Origin: Eublepharis macularius
Taxonomy: Eukaryota; Chordata; Lepidosauria; Squamata; Eublepharidae
Reading direction: 5' to 3'
Assembly (NCBI RefSeq): GCF_028583425.1
Contig: NC_072793.1
Coordinates: forward strand, 97,387,689-97,451,688
Length of the DNA stretch: 64,000 nt
The notes under the pieces are model-generated. The model was given only the letters and a program-made list of their open reading frames with translations. It was not told the DNA's origin and searched no databases. The translations under genes were made by a program, and so were the position numbers. Of the stretch, positions 1 to 10,800 are shown piece by piece (within the stretch, counting starts at the first letter, position 1; each line of letters begins with the position of its first letter).

Positions 1-2617
1 GGTAGAAAATTTCACCACACCTCCTTCCGTTAGTGAACTTTCGTCTCACCTCTAACATACTCTGAAATATACCTCATATCCAATGAAACTACATGGGCAC
101 ACGAACTAAAAAGGAATAGTTAAGCTTCTATCCTAGACCACTGATGACTTAAATCTCTCACATTTTCAGTATCAGCCTTAATAGTTACACCCTCCTAAGT
201 CCATTGGCTTCAACAGACTTAGAAGGCTATAACTCTGCCTCAGGATGGCACTGTTTGCATTGTTATGATGGAACAGCATTTCATATGCCCATTACTCAAG
301 GTACTGTAGGGTCAAGGGATGGTAGCCTGGCTCAAGTCTTGGGTATTTGCACCTGCTATACATGGCTGAGCTGTTCCCAAGACCTGGTCCTCTTTAACAT
401 CTGCCAGCCCACACATTTCTAAGCATGGATGGGTTTTTTTCAGTGTGGTTTCTGGAAGAAAAGGTCTCTTCTTCACAGGATATTTAGTCCAAGAGCCAGG
501 CTGCCCAAACCACTGTCTAGACCCAAGAGAGATGTTTGATAGATCTATAAGTACTGCCGCCCAGGGACACCCTACTGAAATGTTTTCAGCCACAGGAAGG
601 GCAGGGCCAAAGGTCTCCTCTATAAACAGTACCACACTGAGGAATGGTCACCACAATGTTTCTTGCATCCCTTCCACACCAAATATGCTTAGCCTACTTA
701 CACTGATTTCGTTTTTTTTAAAGTGTATCCCACTGTCTCCAGCTTAATGAAGAGCTTAAACTACGTCAGCTGGACATAGAAGAAATCATATATGTAGCCC
801 AATCCTATGCACATTAACTCTGAAGTATTTCCTATTATGACTTTCTCCCAAGTATGTGTAGTATTGCAGCGTTAGAAGTATACATATATAGGCTACCCAG
901 CAGAGAGAAAATTGAACTGCAGATAACAGAAATTCAAATAAAATGACACCTGCCCTAACTGCATATTACAGCAGCTCCATCCACATGGAGGTTTTTCTCT
1001 GCCTTAGCTTCCAAACTGTAGTTTCTAAAGAGGGCCAGCTCTTGGGGGACAGCTCTACCATGGAGTATCTACAAAATGTCATCCTCTAATCATCCCTTTT
1101 TACCACTCCTTGGTATATTCTTTCTTAAATGTGGTTTGGTACAATCAGAATGTGGCCCAAGCACACTAGCAACCTGTCTGGACAAAAAGGTGTACATTTT
1201 CCTTCCGTCAGTTTTTTATGGTCACCATTTTCCACAGGCACCACTTGAGGGCTTTAAAAAACAATTAGTAATTGCTGTTTCACTGTAGAGCAATAATGCT
1301 ATAATGATCTATTGCAAATATCTACTAGCTCCTCTGAATTCCCAGCTTTCATTTTTAAAAAGTCTATAGCCCTTTGTGCTGCAGTTATAAAGGTAAATAC
1401 ATATATTTCCTCTTATGTCTCTGCAAAAAAAAGGGATAATTACTTTCTCCAAAATGAAAAAGGAATTAGACAACCATGGTAACAGATTATTGTAACATTA
1501 TTGCATTATAGTATAATAGCAATCACCATTTTTTTAAAAAGCCTTCCAATGGCAAGGAAGGCAGAAAAAACTGCAAGGAACATAGCAGCTGAAGAAGGAA
1601 AGTACACACAAAACTCTTGTGTGTATGTTCCATTACCATTGCCTTTGCAGCTACAATGGCAGGGAAACAGAGTATCCTTGCTAGGTGGATGCAGCCAGGG
1701 AAGGATACATTAGTGAAAAGGAAATACGAGAAAGCCTGTTAGCAACATTCCCTCCCTCCCCATGCTAGCGTGCTAGGTATGGCAGCATAACTTGCCAGTC
1801 AGATCATGGTATCCCACAGTTCTCACTTCTACAGGATGCTAAAGCTTCTGCCATGCAATCCCTCTTTTTATGTACAGATTTCGGGACTAGATAAGAAAGT
1901 TGTCTAGTTTGGTCATCAACAGCCAGTCAAAGCAGCAAGCAGTTTCTAAGACAAGGGGAGGGGGCAAACAGCACATCAGCTGCACACTTCCATGGATACC
2001 TGCTGGAATATTCTGCTTTGGTTCCATAAGGATGCCTTTTAAATGGGTATCAGCCACTTTGCCACACAATTTAAGGATAACACTTTAAACCACGACATTC
2101 TATCCCTTCTGCTCTCTCCTCCAAGAAGCTGGCACTCCTGCTGCTCCTACTCCAGTGAACTGACTCCTTTTCCTTTGGATCACTTGTAAAGAAGTTAAAG
2201 AGTACTGCTATGCATTAAAATGAAGTACTTCTCCCTAGTATGTGGTGGGAGTTACCATCTGACTCTACAGTATCCTCAGAAATGGAAGTCACCAGCACTT
2301 CCTCGGATTCTCAGCATGCATGCAATGCAGCTGCTGAAATCTGGCCCATATTTCTCAAAAAACAATTAGAGGCTTGTGTGCCTTAGAGACTAGCAGACTG
2401 ATCATGGCGAAAGCTTTTATGAACTAAATGCATCAGCTGAAGTGGGCTGCAGTTCACAAAACCATCTTCCATAACAAATTTATTTGCCTTGAAGGTATCA
2501 CAAGACTCTCCATTGTTTTTGTGGCAATGTCGTTACCTTATTTCTCAGCGCTATGTACAATCAAGGGCAGTTCAGTACCGGTTAACATATGTAACTCGGC
2601 AAGGGAGCAAAAATCGC
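1..2617. other. Left end, no gene recognised
   Basis: Apart from the foldback repeats near 1.3-1.7 kb, no conserved coding exon was seen on either strand. The overlapping open frames at 312-747 have no recognisable domain and no supporting splice signals. Confidence 0.45.
1270..1690. repeat. Foldback-like repeats
   Basis: 1290-1400 matches one arm of the 12.4-kb foldback (CTCCTCTGAATTCCCAGC, AAAAAGTCTATAGCCCTTTG). At 1540-1680 a second inverted structure is seen (AATGGCAAGGAAGGCAG / CATTGCCTTTGCAG around TACACACAAAACTCTTGTGTGTA). Confidence 0.45.
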
Positions 2618-2770
2618 AGGTTGGTAGCCATGTTAGTCTGCTGTAGCAAAATAAAACACAAGTCCAGCAGTATCTTAATGCCCAACGACATTTAGGCTTT
2701 AGGGTGAAGCTGAAGCTAATTATAAAATAAATGCTAGTCTTTAAAGGAGCCTCTGGGCATCTGTCTATTA
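2618..2770. mobile_element. MITE relic with inverted ends
   Basis: Left block GTAGCCATGTTAGTCTGCTG and AGCAAAATAAAACACAAGTC; right block AAATGCTAGTCTTTAAAGG. Same family as the 25.1-kb element, more diverged. Confidence 0.5.
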
Positions 2771-2989
2771 AGGGAGCAAAAACATTCTTCGCAGAAAAGA
2801 ACACAAGAGGGCAGCAAAGCACCTGTAATATAGCTAAAGCAGGTCATCCGCCACCAACCCAGAGAATTTTAAGCCTTTTCCTCTCTGCGATACCTACCCT
2901 AGGAGAAAGGGCAATTTTTCCTATGCGCACTAGAATATACTATTGCTGGCCCCTGCCTTAGCAGTGCTACCCATTTGTGCAACACCCGG

Positions 2990-3620
2990 TGGAGGGATTT
3001 TTGCAAACGATTCCGCTATTCTGGTTCCCTTGGAGGTTCTCCCATCTCCTCTCTACGACCCGTAGAAGCCCCTCCTCCTCCACGCAAGTTCAAGTCCTTT
3101 TATGGAGACAGCTTCCAGCTCTCTCAATAGAGGGGAAACAAGCCGCAAGAGCGCCGGTAACCCGCTCCCCTCTTCTGGCACCCCCAAAACACACGCGCGC
3201 ACCCCTGTTGCTGGGGGGTTTAATTGGGAGTGTCCCTTAAAATCCCTCAGCCAGACACACACATCAGCAGCGCAGTGCCAAGCAAGCTGGGCAGCACTGT
3301 GGGGCGGGGGTGGGGGGGACCCCGAGAGATACCAACATGTTCGCAAACTGCAAGGAGCTCCGACGACTCGCTCCGCTTTAGTAGCTGCCGGGGATTTCAG
3401 AGCAGTACCAGCTCACCCCCGCACAAACATTAAAGAGAAGGAAAGGAGGAGAGGTGCTCTTAGCTTCCCCTCCCTCAGGCTACACCGCCGCCTAGCGGCC
3501 AGGAAGGTTCCGCTTAGAAAGAGCGAGTGGGTGTGTTTGAGGGCTTGGGTTAGAGAAGGATTTTTGCAACAGCACTGCTCTTGATGCTTATACGCCGCTC
3601 CATCGCAAAAGCGCTGTGAT
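2990..3620. promoter_or_regulatory. Orphan CpG-rich stretch
   Basis: GC-rich with many CpGs, a GGGGCGGGG run near 3301, and reading frames open by base composition only. It lies downstream of HYAL1. In mammals the next gene on that side is the HYAL3/NAA80 unit, also on the minus strand, so this could be its promoter, but no such coding exon is seen in 1-2990. A CTCF-like motif lies at 3485-3502. Confidence 0.35.
3485..3502 (-). promoter_or_regulatory. CTCF-like motif
   Basis: On the minus strand it reads CTGGCCGCTAGGCGGCGG, close to the CTCF core TGGCCACTAGGGGGC with one core mismatch. It sits inside the orphan CpG-rich stretch. Motif match only. Confidence 0.28.
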
Positions 3621-3988
3621 TCTGTATTCTCCATAAAAGGAAACAAAAACCTAGTCCACTTATTCTGGGACAACAGAAGGAAAAAACAAAAGAGAATGGA
3701 GTGTGCGTTTCCCCACAGCAGAGTGAACTGGATTAAGTCAACTACATATGCACTTGCTGGTGCAAAAAACATGCTGGTAGAGGAATATGTTTAGTGAAGA
3801 CAGGATGAGCATGTGAAATCTAGGGCAGTGAAATTATAAAGCAGGAACCAAGATCAAGCTGCTGATGGCCCAGTGCCCTAGGCCCAGAAAAACCAGACTG
3901 GCAGATTGCTAGAGAAACTTGGAACTCTGTTTTGCTTGATTAATTGCTGACTTTTATATTCACATATTTTCCTTTCCCCCTGTGCTTC

Positions 3989-4197
3989 CAGGTGGGGCCT
4001 GGAATTCTCCCAGGAGTACAGATCTAGGGTGCCACTGGACCTGAATCTTTAACTTATCTCCAGTCCGCAGTGATCATCCTCTGGAGCAAAAAGGAAGTTT
4101 CAACGGGGAGACCCTATGGCATCATATCTATAGCTTTTCCCCACCACAGACATTACCCCCAAATCTCCAGAGATTTCCAGAGTGGTATTGTCAATCC
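3989..4197. mobile_element. TAGGG/GGCAACC-type short element
   Basis: Inverse-orientation copy: CAGGTGGGGCCTGGAATTCTCC, CCTCTGGAGCAAAAAGGAAG and CAAATCTCCAGAGATTTCC match the core in reverse. Both ends are degraded. Confidence 0.5.
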
Positions 4198-4576
4198 ACA
4201 AGGCTTTAATGTTATGCCAATGAAAAAATAGGCATATCTAATAAACACTCCCACTGAACCTGGGAGTGGACCCCCCCCCCCTCATCTTCCCAGCCCTGGT
4301 GCAGTTTAGTATACCAGTTTAACATACACACCCTTGCTCCTTTATCTCACTAGTCTTTGAAGCATCTTGAAACCAGTTCTGCACACATATCATATATTCC
4401 AATTAAGTCTGCAACAGAGCCTGTACTCCATTTTAAGTGTGTACGAACTGCAGACTAGCGGTTTATCCATCATGCCTTAAACATGTTTCTGTTCCCTAGA
4501 ATTCAGTGTCCATAGACCCTCTACACCAGCAGATCCATGCCAGCTCCAGATTTATACCAATGTTGTTCTGAACAAT

Positions 4577-4785
4577 GCCTTGTCCTGGCTGGCCCAGACT
4601 AATCTGATCTCAGAAGCTGAGTAGGGTCAGTCCTGATTACCACTTGGATAGAAGACCACCAAGGAAGTCCAGGGTTGCTATAGAGAGGCAGGCCATGGCA
4701 AACCACCTCTGTTCACCTCTCACCTTGAAAACCTCAGGAGTGTGTGTGTGTGCCAAAAGTCAGCTGTGACTTGACCATACTTTCC
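4577..4785 (+). mobile_element. 5S rRNA-derived SINE
   Basis: The first 110 bp resemble 5S rRNA: CTAATCTGATCTCAGAAGCT, then GTAGGGTCAG, TACCACTTGGATAGAAGACC. A tail with GGCAAACCACCTCTGTTCAC and GTCAGCTGTGACTTG follows, the BovB-like ending. No clear target duplication. Confidence 0.8.
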
Positions 4786-4799
4786 ACTGCCACTGGCCA

Positions 4800-6900
4800 C
4801 TACTATGCTGACAGATCTCCATGTTATACCAGTGAAGGGGTTTAGATGCCAACCTAAACAGTTTCCAGAATGGCCTTATAACTGTGCTGTTAGATAATAT
4901 GTATATAGTATGAAAACTGTTGGTTCATGTTGTAGGTCACACCTTTTAGCACACAGATGGATTGATTAGAACTGTGCTAATGACAGTAAAGACTCAGACA
5001 CGATTTGCTAAATCCCAAGTTGCTTTATTGTATGAACAATCACACAAACAATAATGATTATATAATGCTTAGAACGTTTCAACTCCCAAGCAAAGCCCTT
5101 AATACTACATAGGTGTTGGCCCTATGTAGTAGTATCCTAAGTAGCAAACAAAGCAGGTATAGCTACCAGTCCTAGTTGAATATGGGAAAGTGTGGAAGAG
5201 TGAATGAGGTCAGGGAATGCTTGTCTCGCTGCACACATTCCCTGACCCAAATTTCAGGACCCATTTCTGGATATTATAAACTGTCAAGGCTCTGTCTCCT
5301 TTGCAACTACTGGCGAAGAGGGGTGGGTGGAATGCAGTGAATTAGGATCATGAGAGGAAGTGCTTTTCCTCTGATTGTAATTAATCCCCAAGTAGACTGA
5401 CTGCTTTAAAATCAGGCATCTTGTAACAGTGAAGGAAGAAGGAAATGGGCCAGAGGTTTCACGTCTCATGGCACATATATGCTGGTCTTGATCAGCCTCC
5501 GCCAACCAAATATACTATAATCTATTTAGGGCTCAATTAGGTCAGGTGGGGCTTTTGCCCAGCAGGGCTTCTGATTGGCCACTGGAGATTTGATTCACTG
5601 TGCAGATTTTTTTAAAAAAATTGCTTTGGCAGCAGCTGCCACCACAGCACAAGGCTCTTCGCTGCATGTCTCAAGTAAGCTGCATGTAAGCATAAAAATA
5701 TTTTTAAGCATTGTTCATTTTAAAAGGCATCCTGTTAAGCACAGCTTTTGTCTGAAATGTTGAAGAGCTACTGTTAGAGTTATGTATAACCTCATACTCC
5801 AATGTTTTGTGGTTGGTTCTACATCCTGCAGCAGCCATTTTGTGGTTGTTGCCCCCACCACCATGTGTGAGAATTCCAAAGGTGCCTCCAAGGTTGTGAA
5901 CCTCTGCACTACTGCTTTCTCTCCTTTCAATAGATTAGATCATGGTTGGGGTGAGGGGAAGTGGTGTATTTAGTTCACACTTACTCTGAATATCCTCAAC
6001 GTCAGTCTCCAGTTTGCCATTTCACAGAAAGACATATGTGGAAAGCAAATATGATTTAGTCACTGACATTATGAAATATGCCATACAGTTTGGTTTCAAA
6101 ATCTGTTTTGCTATATACATCAGTTCATTCTCCAGTTGCTCAGAAGAATTTGCAGTATGATAAAAAGCAGCAGGGGCCTCTGCAGGGAACTACTGCCACT
6201 CCATTGCTGTTAAAGCATTCTTGGAATTCTGCCATCACTCACACACAGATGCAAATCCCTCTATTCAATAGAAGGAATAGTATATAGCTGCCCACATAAA
6301 ACCTTTGCTGCTCCTTGAGAAGCCTGCATTGATAGGAGAAGACATCTCAAGAGCCCTTCCCTGTGCTGGTATGTGTGCTGTGTGTGTGAAATAATCCATG
6401 ACAGATACAAACTGTAACAGTACCCTTTGGCGTACACTGCGTTCAGTAAAGAACAGGTCTAGAGCCGGGAAAAGAGGTGGCATGAAGACAGGGATGTTCT
6501 GACTAGTGGTGTAACATTCACGAAACTAGCCAATAAATGCTTAGAATGCAAATGATGCATTGCTGCACCTGCCCAGTCTCACCAATGACATTGCCTCCTG
6601 CTTCCGTCTCCGGCAACCAATTCCTGAGTCCAGGATGGATAATGAAATTATCCAAACTTACATTTTTGCTATATAAAGTTTTTGTGTATTTCCACAACAG
6701 CAAGATGAAATTGGGCACACACCGAAACCAAGACATCCCAATTTCTCTAAAAGCCTGAAAACAGGACATTTTTACATCTCATAATAGTTTCAACAGACTA
6801 GTAGACAGCTAGCAAAACCACGATAAGACTAGATGACCATGGAACTTTGCAGTGGATGCTAAGAACGTACCTAAATGCAAACCACAAGTGAGATTTACTA
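4800..6900. other. Downstream of HYAL1, nothing recognised
   Basis: No coding exon or clear repeat family. An AATAAA occurs on minus at 5029-5024, but it is 2.5 kb from the HYAL1 stop, so its link to HYAL1 is doubtful. Confidence 0.4.
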
Positions 6901-6901
6901 G

Positions 6902-7119
6902 TAGGATTTTCAACTCTGGGTTGGGAAGTTTTTGGATATTAGGGGTTAGAGCGTGGGGGAGGGTGGGGTCTGGGGAGGGGAGGAACCTCTGCAGGGCATA
7001 ATGCCATAGAGCCCATCCTCCAAAGCAGCCATTTTCTCCAGGGGAACTGATTCTGTGGCCTGGAAATCAGTTTCAATACTAGGAGATCTCCAGGCACCAT
7101 CTGGAGGCTGGCAACGAAG
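6902..7119. mobile_element. TAGGG/GGCAACC-type short element
   Basis: Contains the family core GGGTTGGGAAGTTT, AATGCCATAGAGCCCATCCT, CAGCCATTTTCTCCAGGGGA and the end GGAGGCTGGCAACG. Other copies are at 3.99, 28.2, 50.38 and 50.81 kb. Non-coding. The termini suggest a non-autonomous hAT-like element. Confidence 0.6.
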
Positions 7120-7508
7120 TTTTCTAGATTATATAATTACAAACACAAGTATATATGATTGTTTTATATATTTTCCTATATAGTATGTTTTAGGGGTGGG
7201 TAGACTATTGTACTGATGACTTTGTTAAAAAGACATCACATATCAGAATGTGTATGTATCTTGACAGTGGAAGGTAGTGTTCAGGAGAAAGCCAAGTGCG
7301 CATCTGTGGTAAGTATGCATGAATGCTTACATGATGACTGGAAGGCTATGTGACAAGAGTAATGCACTACATGCTTATTATATGTGCTGTCATCATGAGA
7401 AAATAAGTATATGCCCCAAATAAGTATATGCCCTGTAGGACTGTGCTTTTCTTTCGGATAAAGTGTGCCTGTACCTGTACATGTGGCATTCGTATCCTAG
7501 GTGGAGTA

Positions 7509-7832
7509 TCACTGATTCCAGGATGACTTTTTCTTGCATCGTGGGCCCTCCCAGCCACTGTAACATCGACACCTAAATTCTTCCACCATCTTGACCTGCT
7601 GCTTTTTCGATACGTGACCAATCACAGTGTAGTGCGGCTGTGCAGGGTGCCTCTTAATAGTGAAGCTGGTAGGACTGAGGTGCAGAAAAGCGTCCGGGTG
7701 GCTATCCTGCCGCATACAGCGTCCGTGACTGAAGCACACTATCTGGCTGCATAGCCTGGCGCTGCTGGTCACATTTATAATATACTGACCGAGGAGAGTG
7801 TCCACATAGTTCTTCACAAGAAGACAAGCTTC
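7509..7832 (-). CDS. HYAL1: HYAL1 last coding exon, EGF-like domain
   Basis: Acceptor CTCCTTTTAG precedes GAA GCT TGT. The exon encodes 107 residues and a TGA stop at 7511-7509. Its YIINVTSSARLCSQ block and paired Cys pattern align with the C-terminal EGF-like region of vertebrate hyaluronidases. The end, KKKSSWNQ, resembles the human HYAL1 end ERKSMW. No hydrophobic C-terminal anchor is present. Confidence 0.95.
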   Translation of the reverse strand, partial: EACLLVKNYVDTLLGQYIINVTSSARLCSQIVCFSHGRCMRQDSHPDAFLHLSPTSFTIKRHPAQPHYTVIGHVSKKQQVKMVEEFRCRCYSGWEGPRCKKKSSWNQ

Positions 7833-10800
7833 CTAAAAGGAGTCCAGAAAAAGTTAACTTGAAAAGGAGAAACGCTTTACTACTCTGCAAAAATCCATGC
7901 TACTTCAACAAATATCTGTATGACGAACTGTGTTAACAGCATCAGTGGAAAGATTTCTATTGCTACTCCCTAATTCACAAGCCTTGGCCTTCAGTACTTT
8001 AAGAGTCACTTTCAACATGAGACTCACTCATGCTGTAATAACCACCAACCTGGCCTGATTATGCAGAAAGATACAGTTTCATTTTATTTATTTAAAGGAT
8101 TTGTATGCCACCTTTCTACCTAAATAGAGTCCCCAAGGTGATATTTATTTAAATAATAATAACAACAGCAGCAGCAACAACAACATTCTATGTTGCCTTC
8201 AGGGCAACTTAATGCCCACTCTGAGCAGTTTACAAAGTATGTTATTATTATCCTCACAACAATCACCCTGTGAGGTGGGTGGGGCTGAGAGAGCTCCTAG
8301 AAGCTGTGACTGACCCAAGGTCACCCAGCTGGCTTCAAGTGGAGGAGTGGGGAATCAAACCCGGCTCTCCAGATTAAAGTCCTGTGCTCTTAACCACTAC
8401 ACCAAACTGGCTCTAAAGCTTTAAATAAAGGATAACCAAAACATGGCTGGGCTGCTGCATTGAAGATATTCTTCTCAAACTATACACTTGGGAATAAGCA
8501 ACGTATTGCAGTAGTAATGTCAGTTTGAAACACTCTCTCCTCACATACGCATGAACACATGAAGCTGCCTTATACTGAATCAGACCATTGGTCCATCACG
8601 GGTCTTTTCTGCACAGGGCTTTTTCAATGGTTCTGGCCTCATACTGCATTGATTTCTCTCCAGACTTCTGCATGCATGGTCAAAATATCCTATTTAATCT
8701 CTAAACTGCTTCCCAGACTTTTTTACATTCCACGTGGAGGAAGGCTGCAACTGCCGCAGCATCTATCTTTCCTTGGCTTTTCTACAACTTTTCTCCCAGT
8801 ACACATACCATTTTTCCAACAAGTCAAGGCAAGCCTTTTTTTGAAGTGCAGAATGCTTTCTTTGGTGCGAGGCCTGGCTTGGCCCTGCCTTTTGTCCTCC
8901 CCTTTATTCCCCTGCATCTTGATTGGTTGAATAGCAACCAACAGGGCTGGCGTGTCCCTGGAGGCTGTGCTGGCAGCCGCCTCAAGTGCTTAAGTCTAAA
9001 GGAGGCACTGAGCCGGCCCCCAACCCCCCCCCCCCCGATCCAGAAGTGGGCCACGTCCGTGCTTGCCTCTCCACCCCTTTGCTGCAGCTGCCCACCTTGG
9101 CTTGGCCCCTGGCAAGCCGGCCACCCCGGCAGTGCAGCAGTGAGCAGGGAGGCGAGCGAGGAAGCGGGCCACATCCCAGCTCACCTCTCCACCTGCCTTG
9201 GCTCAGCCCTGGGTGAGCCGGGCACCCCAGCAGCAAGCGGGGAAGCAAGTGGAGAAGCAGGCTGCGTCCCCGCTTGCCTCTCCACCCCTTCGCCACTGCC
9301 GCCCGCCTCAGGTGAGGGGGACGCTCCTGCACAATGATGTCACAAGTGATGTCATCATGCAGGGTTGGAGCATGCGCGTGCTTTGTGCACGCACACATGG
9401 GGCAGGTATCTCACCTCAGGCACCAGAAACCCTGGTGCTGGCCCTGGCAACCAATCAAGTTTTTTTTCTGGAATTAAAACAATATTAAATGGTATCTATG
9501 TTGAAACATTGGTACCATTAAAAAAGACAAAAAAACCTTTGTAAGTTCTGCAGCAATCAACTAAGGAAACTGACCAGTCCTCAAAGCCTGTGGCAGAAAT
9601 GGGGTGTTTTTCTCACGCAGAAATAAAAAACCGGCCACCACTTTGGTTCAGCTCCGTCAAAGTGTAGAATTAAAGAATCTAAGCAGTATGGGGCCAAAAC
9701 TGATGAATCAAGCGGATCCAATCCTCATAGGTTGAATATGCAGAAAGCCCAATGTAAAATTCACCATGCAGAAGAGGTCAAGGTCAGTATTATCTATTCA
9801 GACTGGCAGTCCCTCTCCAGGTTCTCAGGTAGAGAGCTGGCACACCATCTGCTGCCTGATTTGTTTAACTGGAGATGTCAGAAATTGAACCTGGGACCTT
9901 CTGCCTGCCAATCAGATACTCTACCACTGAGCCATGGTCCCTCCTCTTGTTCTCTCCACTCCACCCTCTTTTTTGGGGAGGAGGTACACCCAGCCTGATG
10001 AACAGTTCTGAGGAACTCAAGTGCTTGCTCACAAATTTGTGACATTAGTGTTACTAAGGAAAGGTGCTATACAGCTGTTGTTTCTGCATAATAATTTTGT
10101 TTCATTGTTTTTGGCAATGCAAATAAGTAACTGACATACTTAAGGGTTAGAATGTCAACAGTGAAAGCGTCTGCTGCATTGCCTGAATACCTGAGGAATA
10201 ACATGCTTTTAGGTACATGAATTTGAAACCAGATGATATTCATGTTTAGGTTTGCAATTAATACTTAAGTGAATATGTATTGATTATTCATAATCAGAGT
10301 GCTTGCCCTTGAGCTTACTGACCATAAAAGAAAACTGTGAAACACACACCCACATACATAAACAGACATGTGTCTGGCTTTTCTAGCATCCTCGAAAAAG
10401 TTTAGTCATCCTATATAATTCACCCCTAAATCACCCCTTTCATGCCTACAACCTCCTCTTGGATTCTGAAAGGTCTTTTTGGATTAAACCAGCAGGACCT
10501 CCAACATGGAACACTTTCTAATCATTACTATACTTATTCAGATCCTCACATCTACAGGGCTGACTTCTGATGAAGAGATGGAGATAGGAAACATTTACAC
10601 TGTACAATGCAAGGAACCTACAGCCAATCAGTGAACAGTATCGAGGTTTGCTCTGTTTCTAGATACCATTCAAACCTCTAAACATTTCCTCTTCTGGATT
10701 CAGGTATACTCACATGCCGATGGGACTTACTCCCTAGTAAATGTGCTTTGGACTACAACCTGTTTATCTTACCCCTTTCCCAACCATGATGTTGTGTATT

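Noticed and set aside
3102-3584. 160-aa plus-strand frame in the CpG-rich stretch
   Set aside because: No recognisable domain; low stop density is explained by base composition.
8824-9398. Overlapping long frames on both strands
   Set aside because: GC-rich composition of a hAT-like element; all frames are open to a similar extent.
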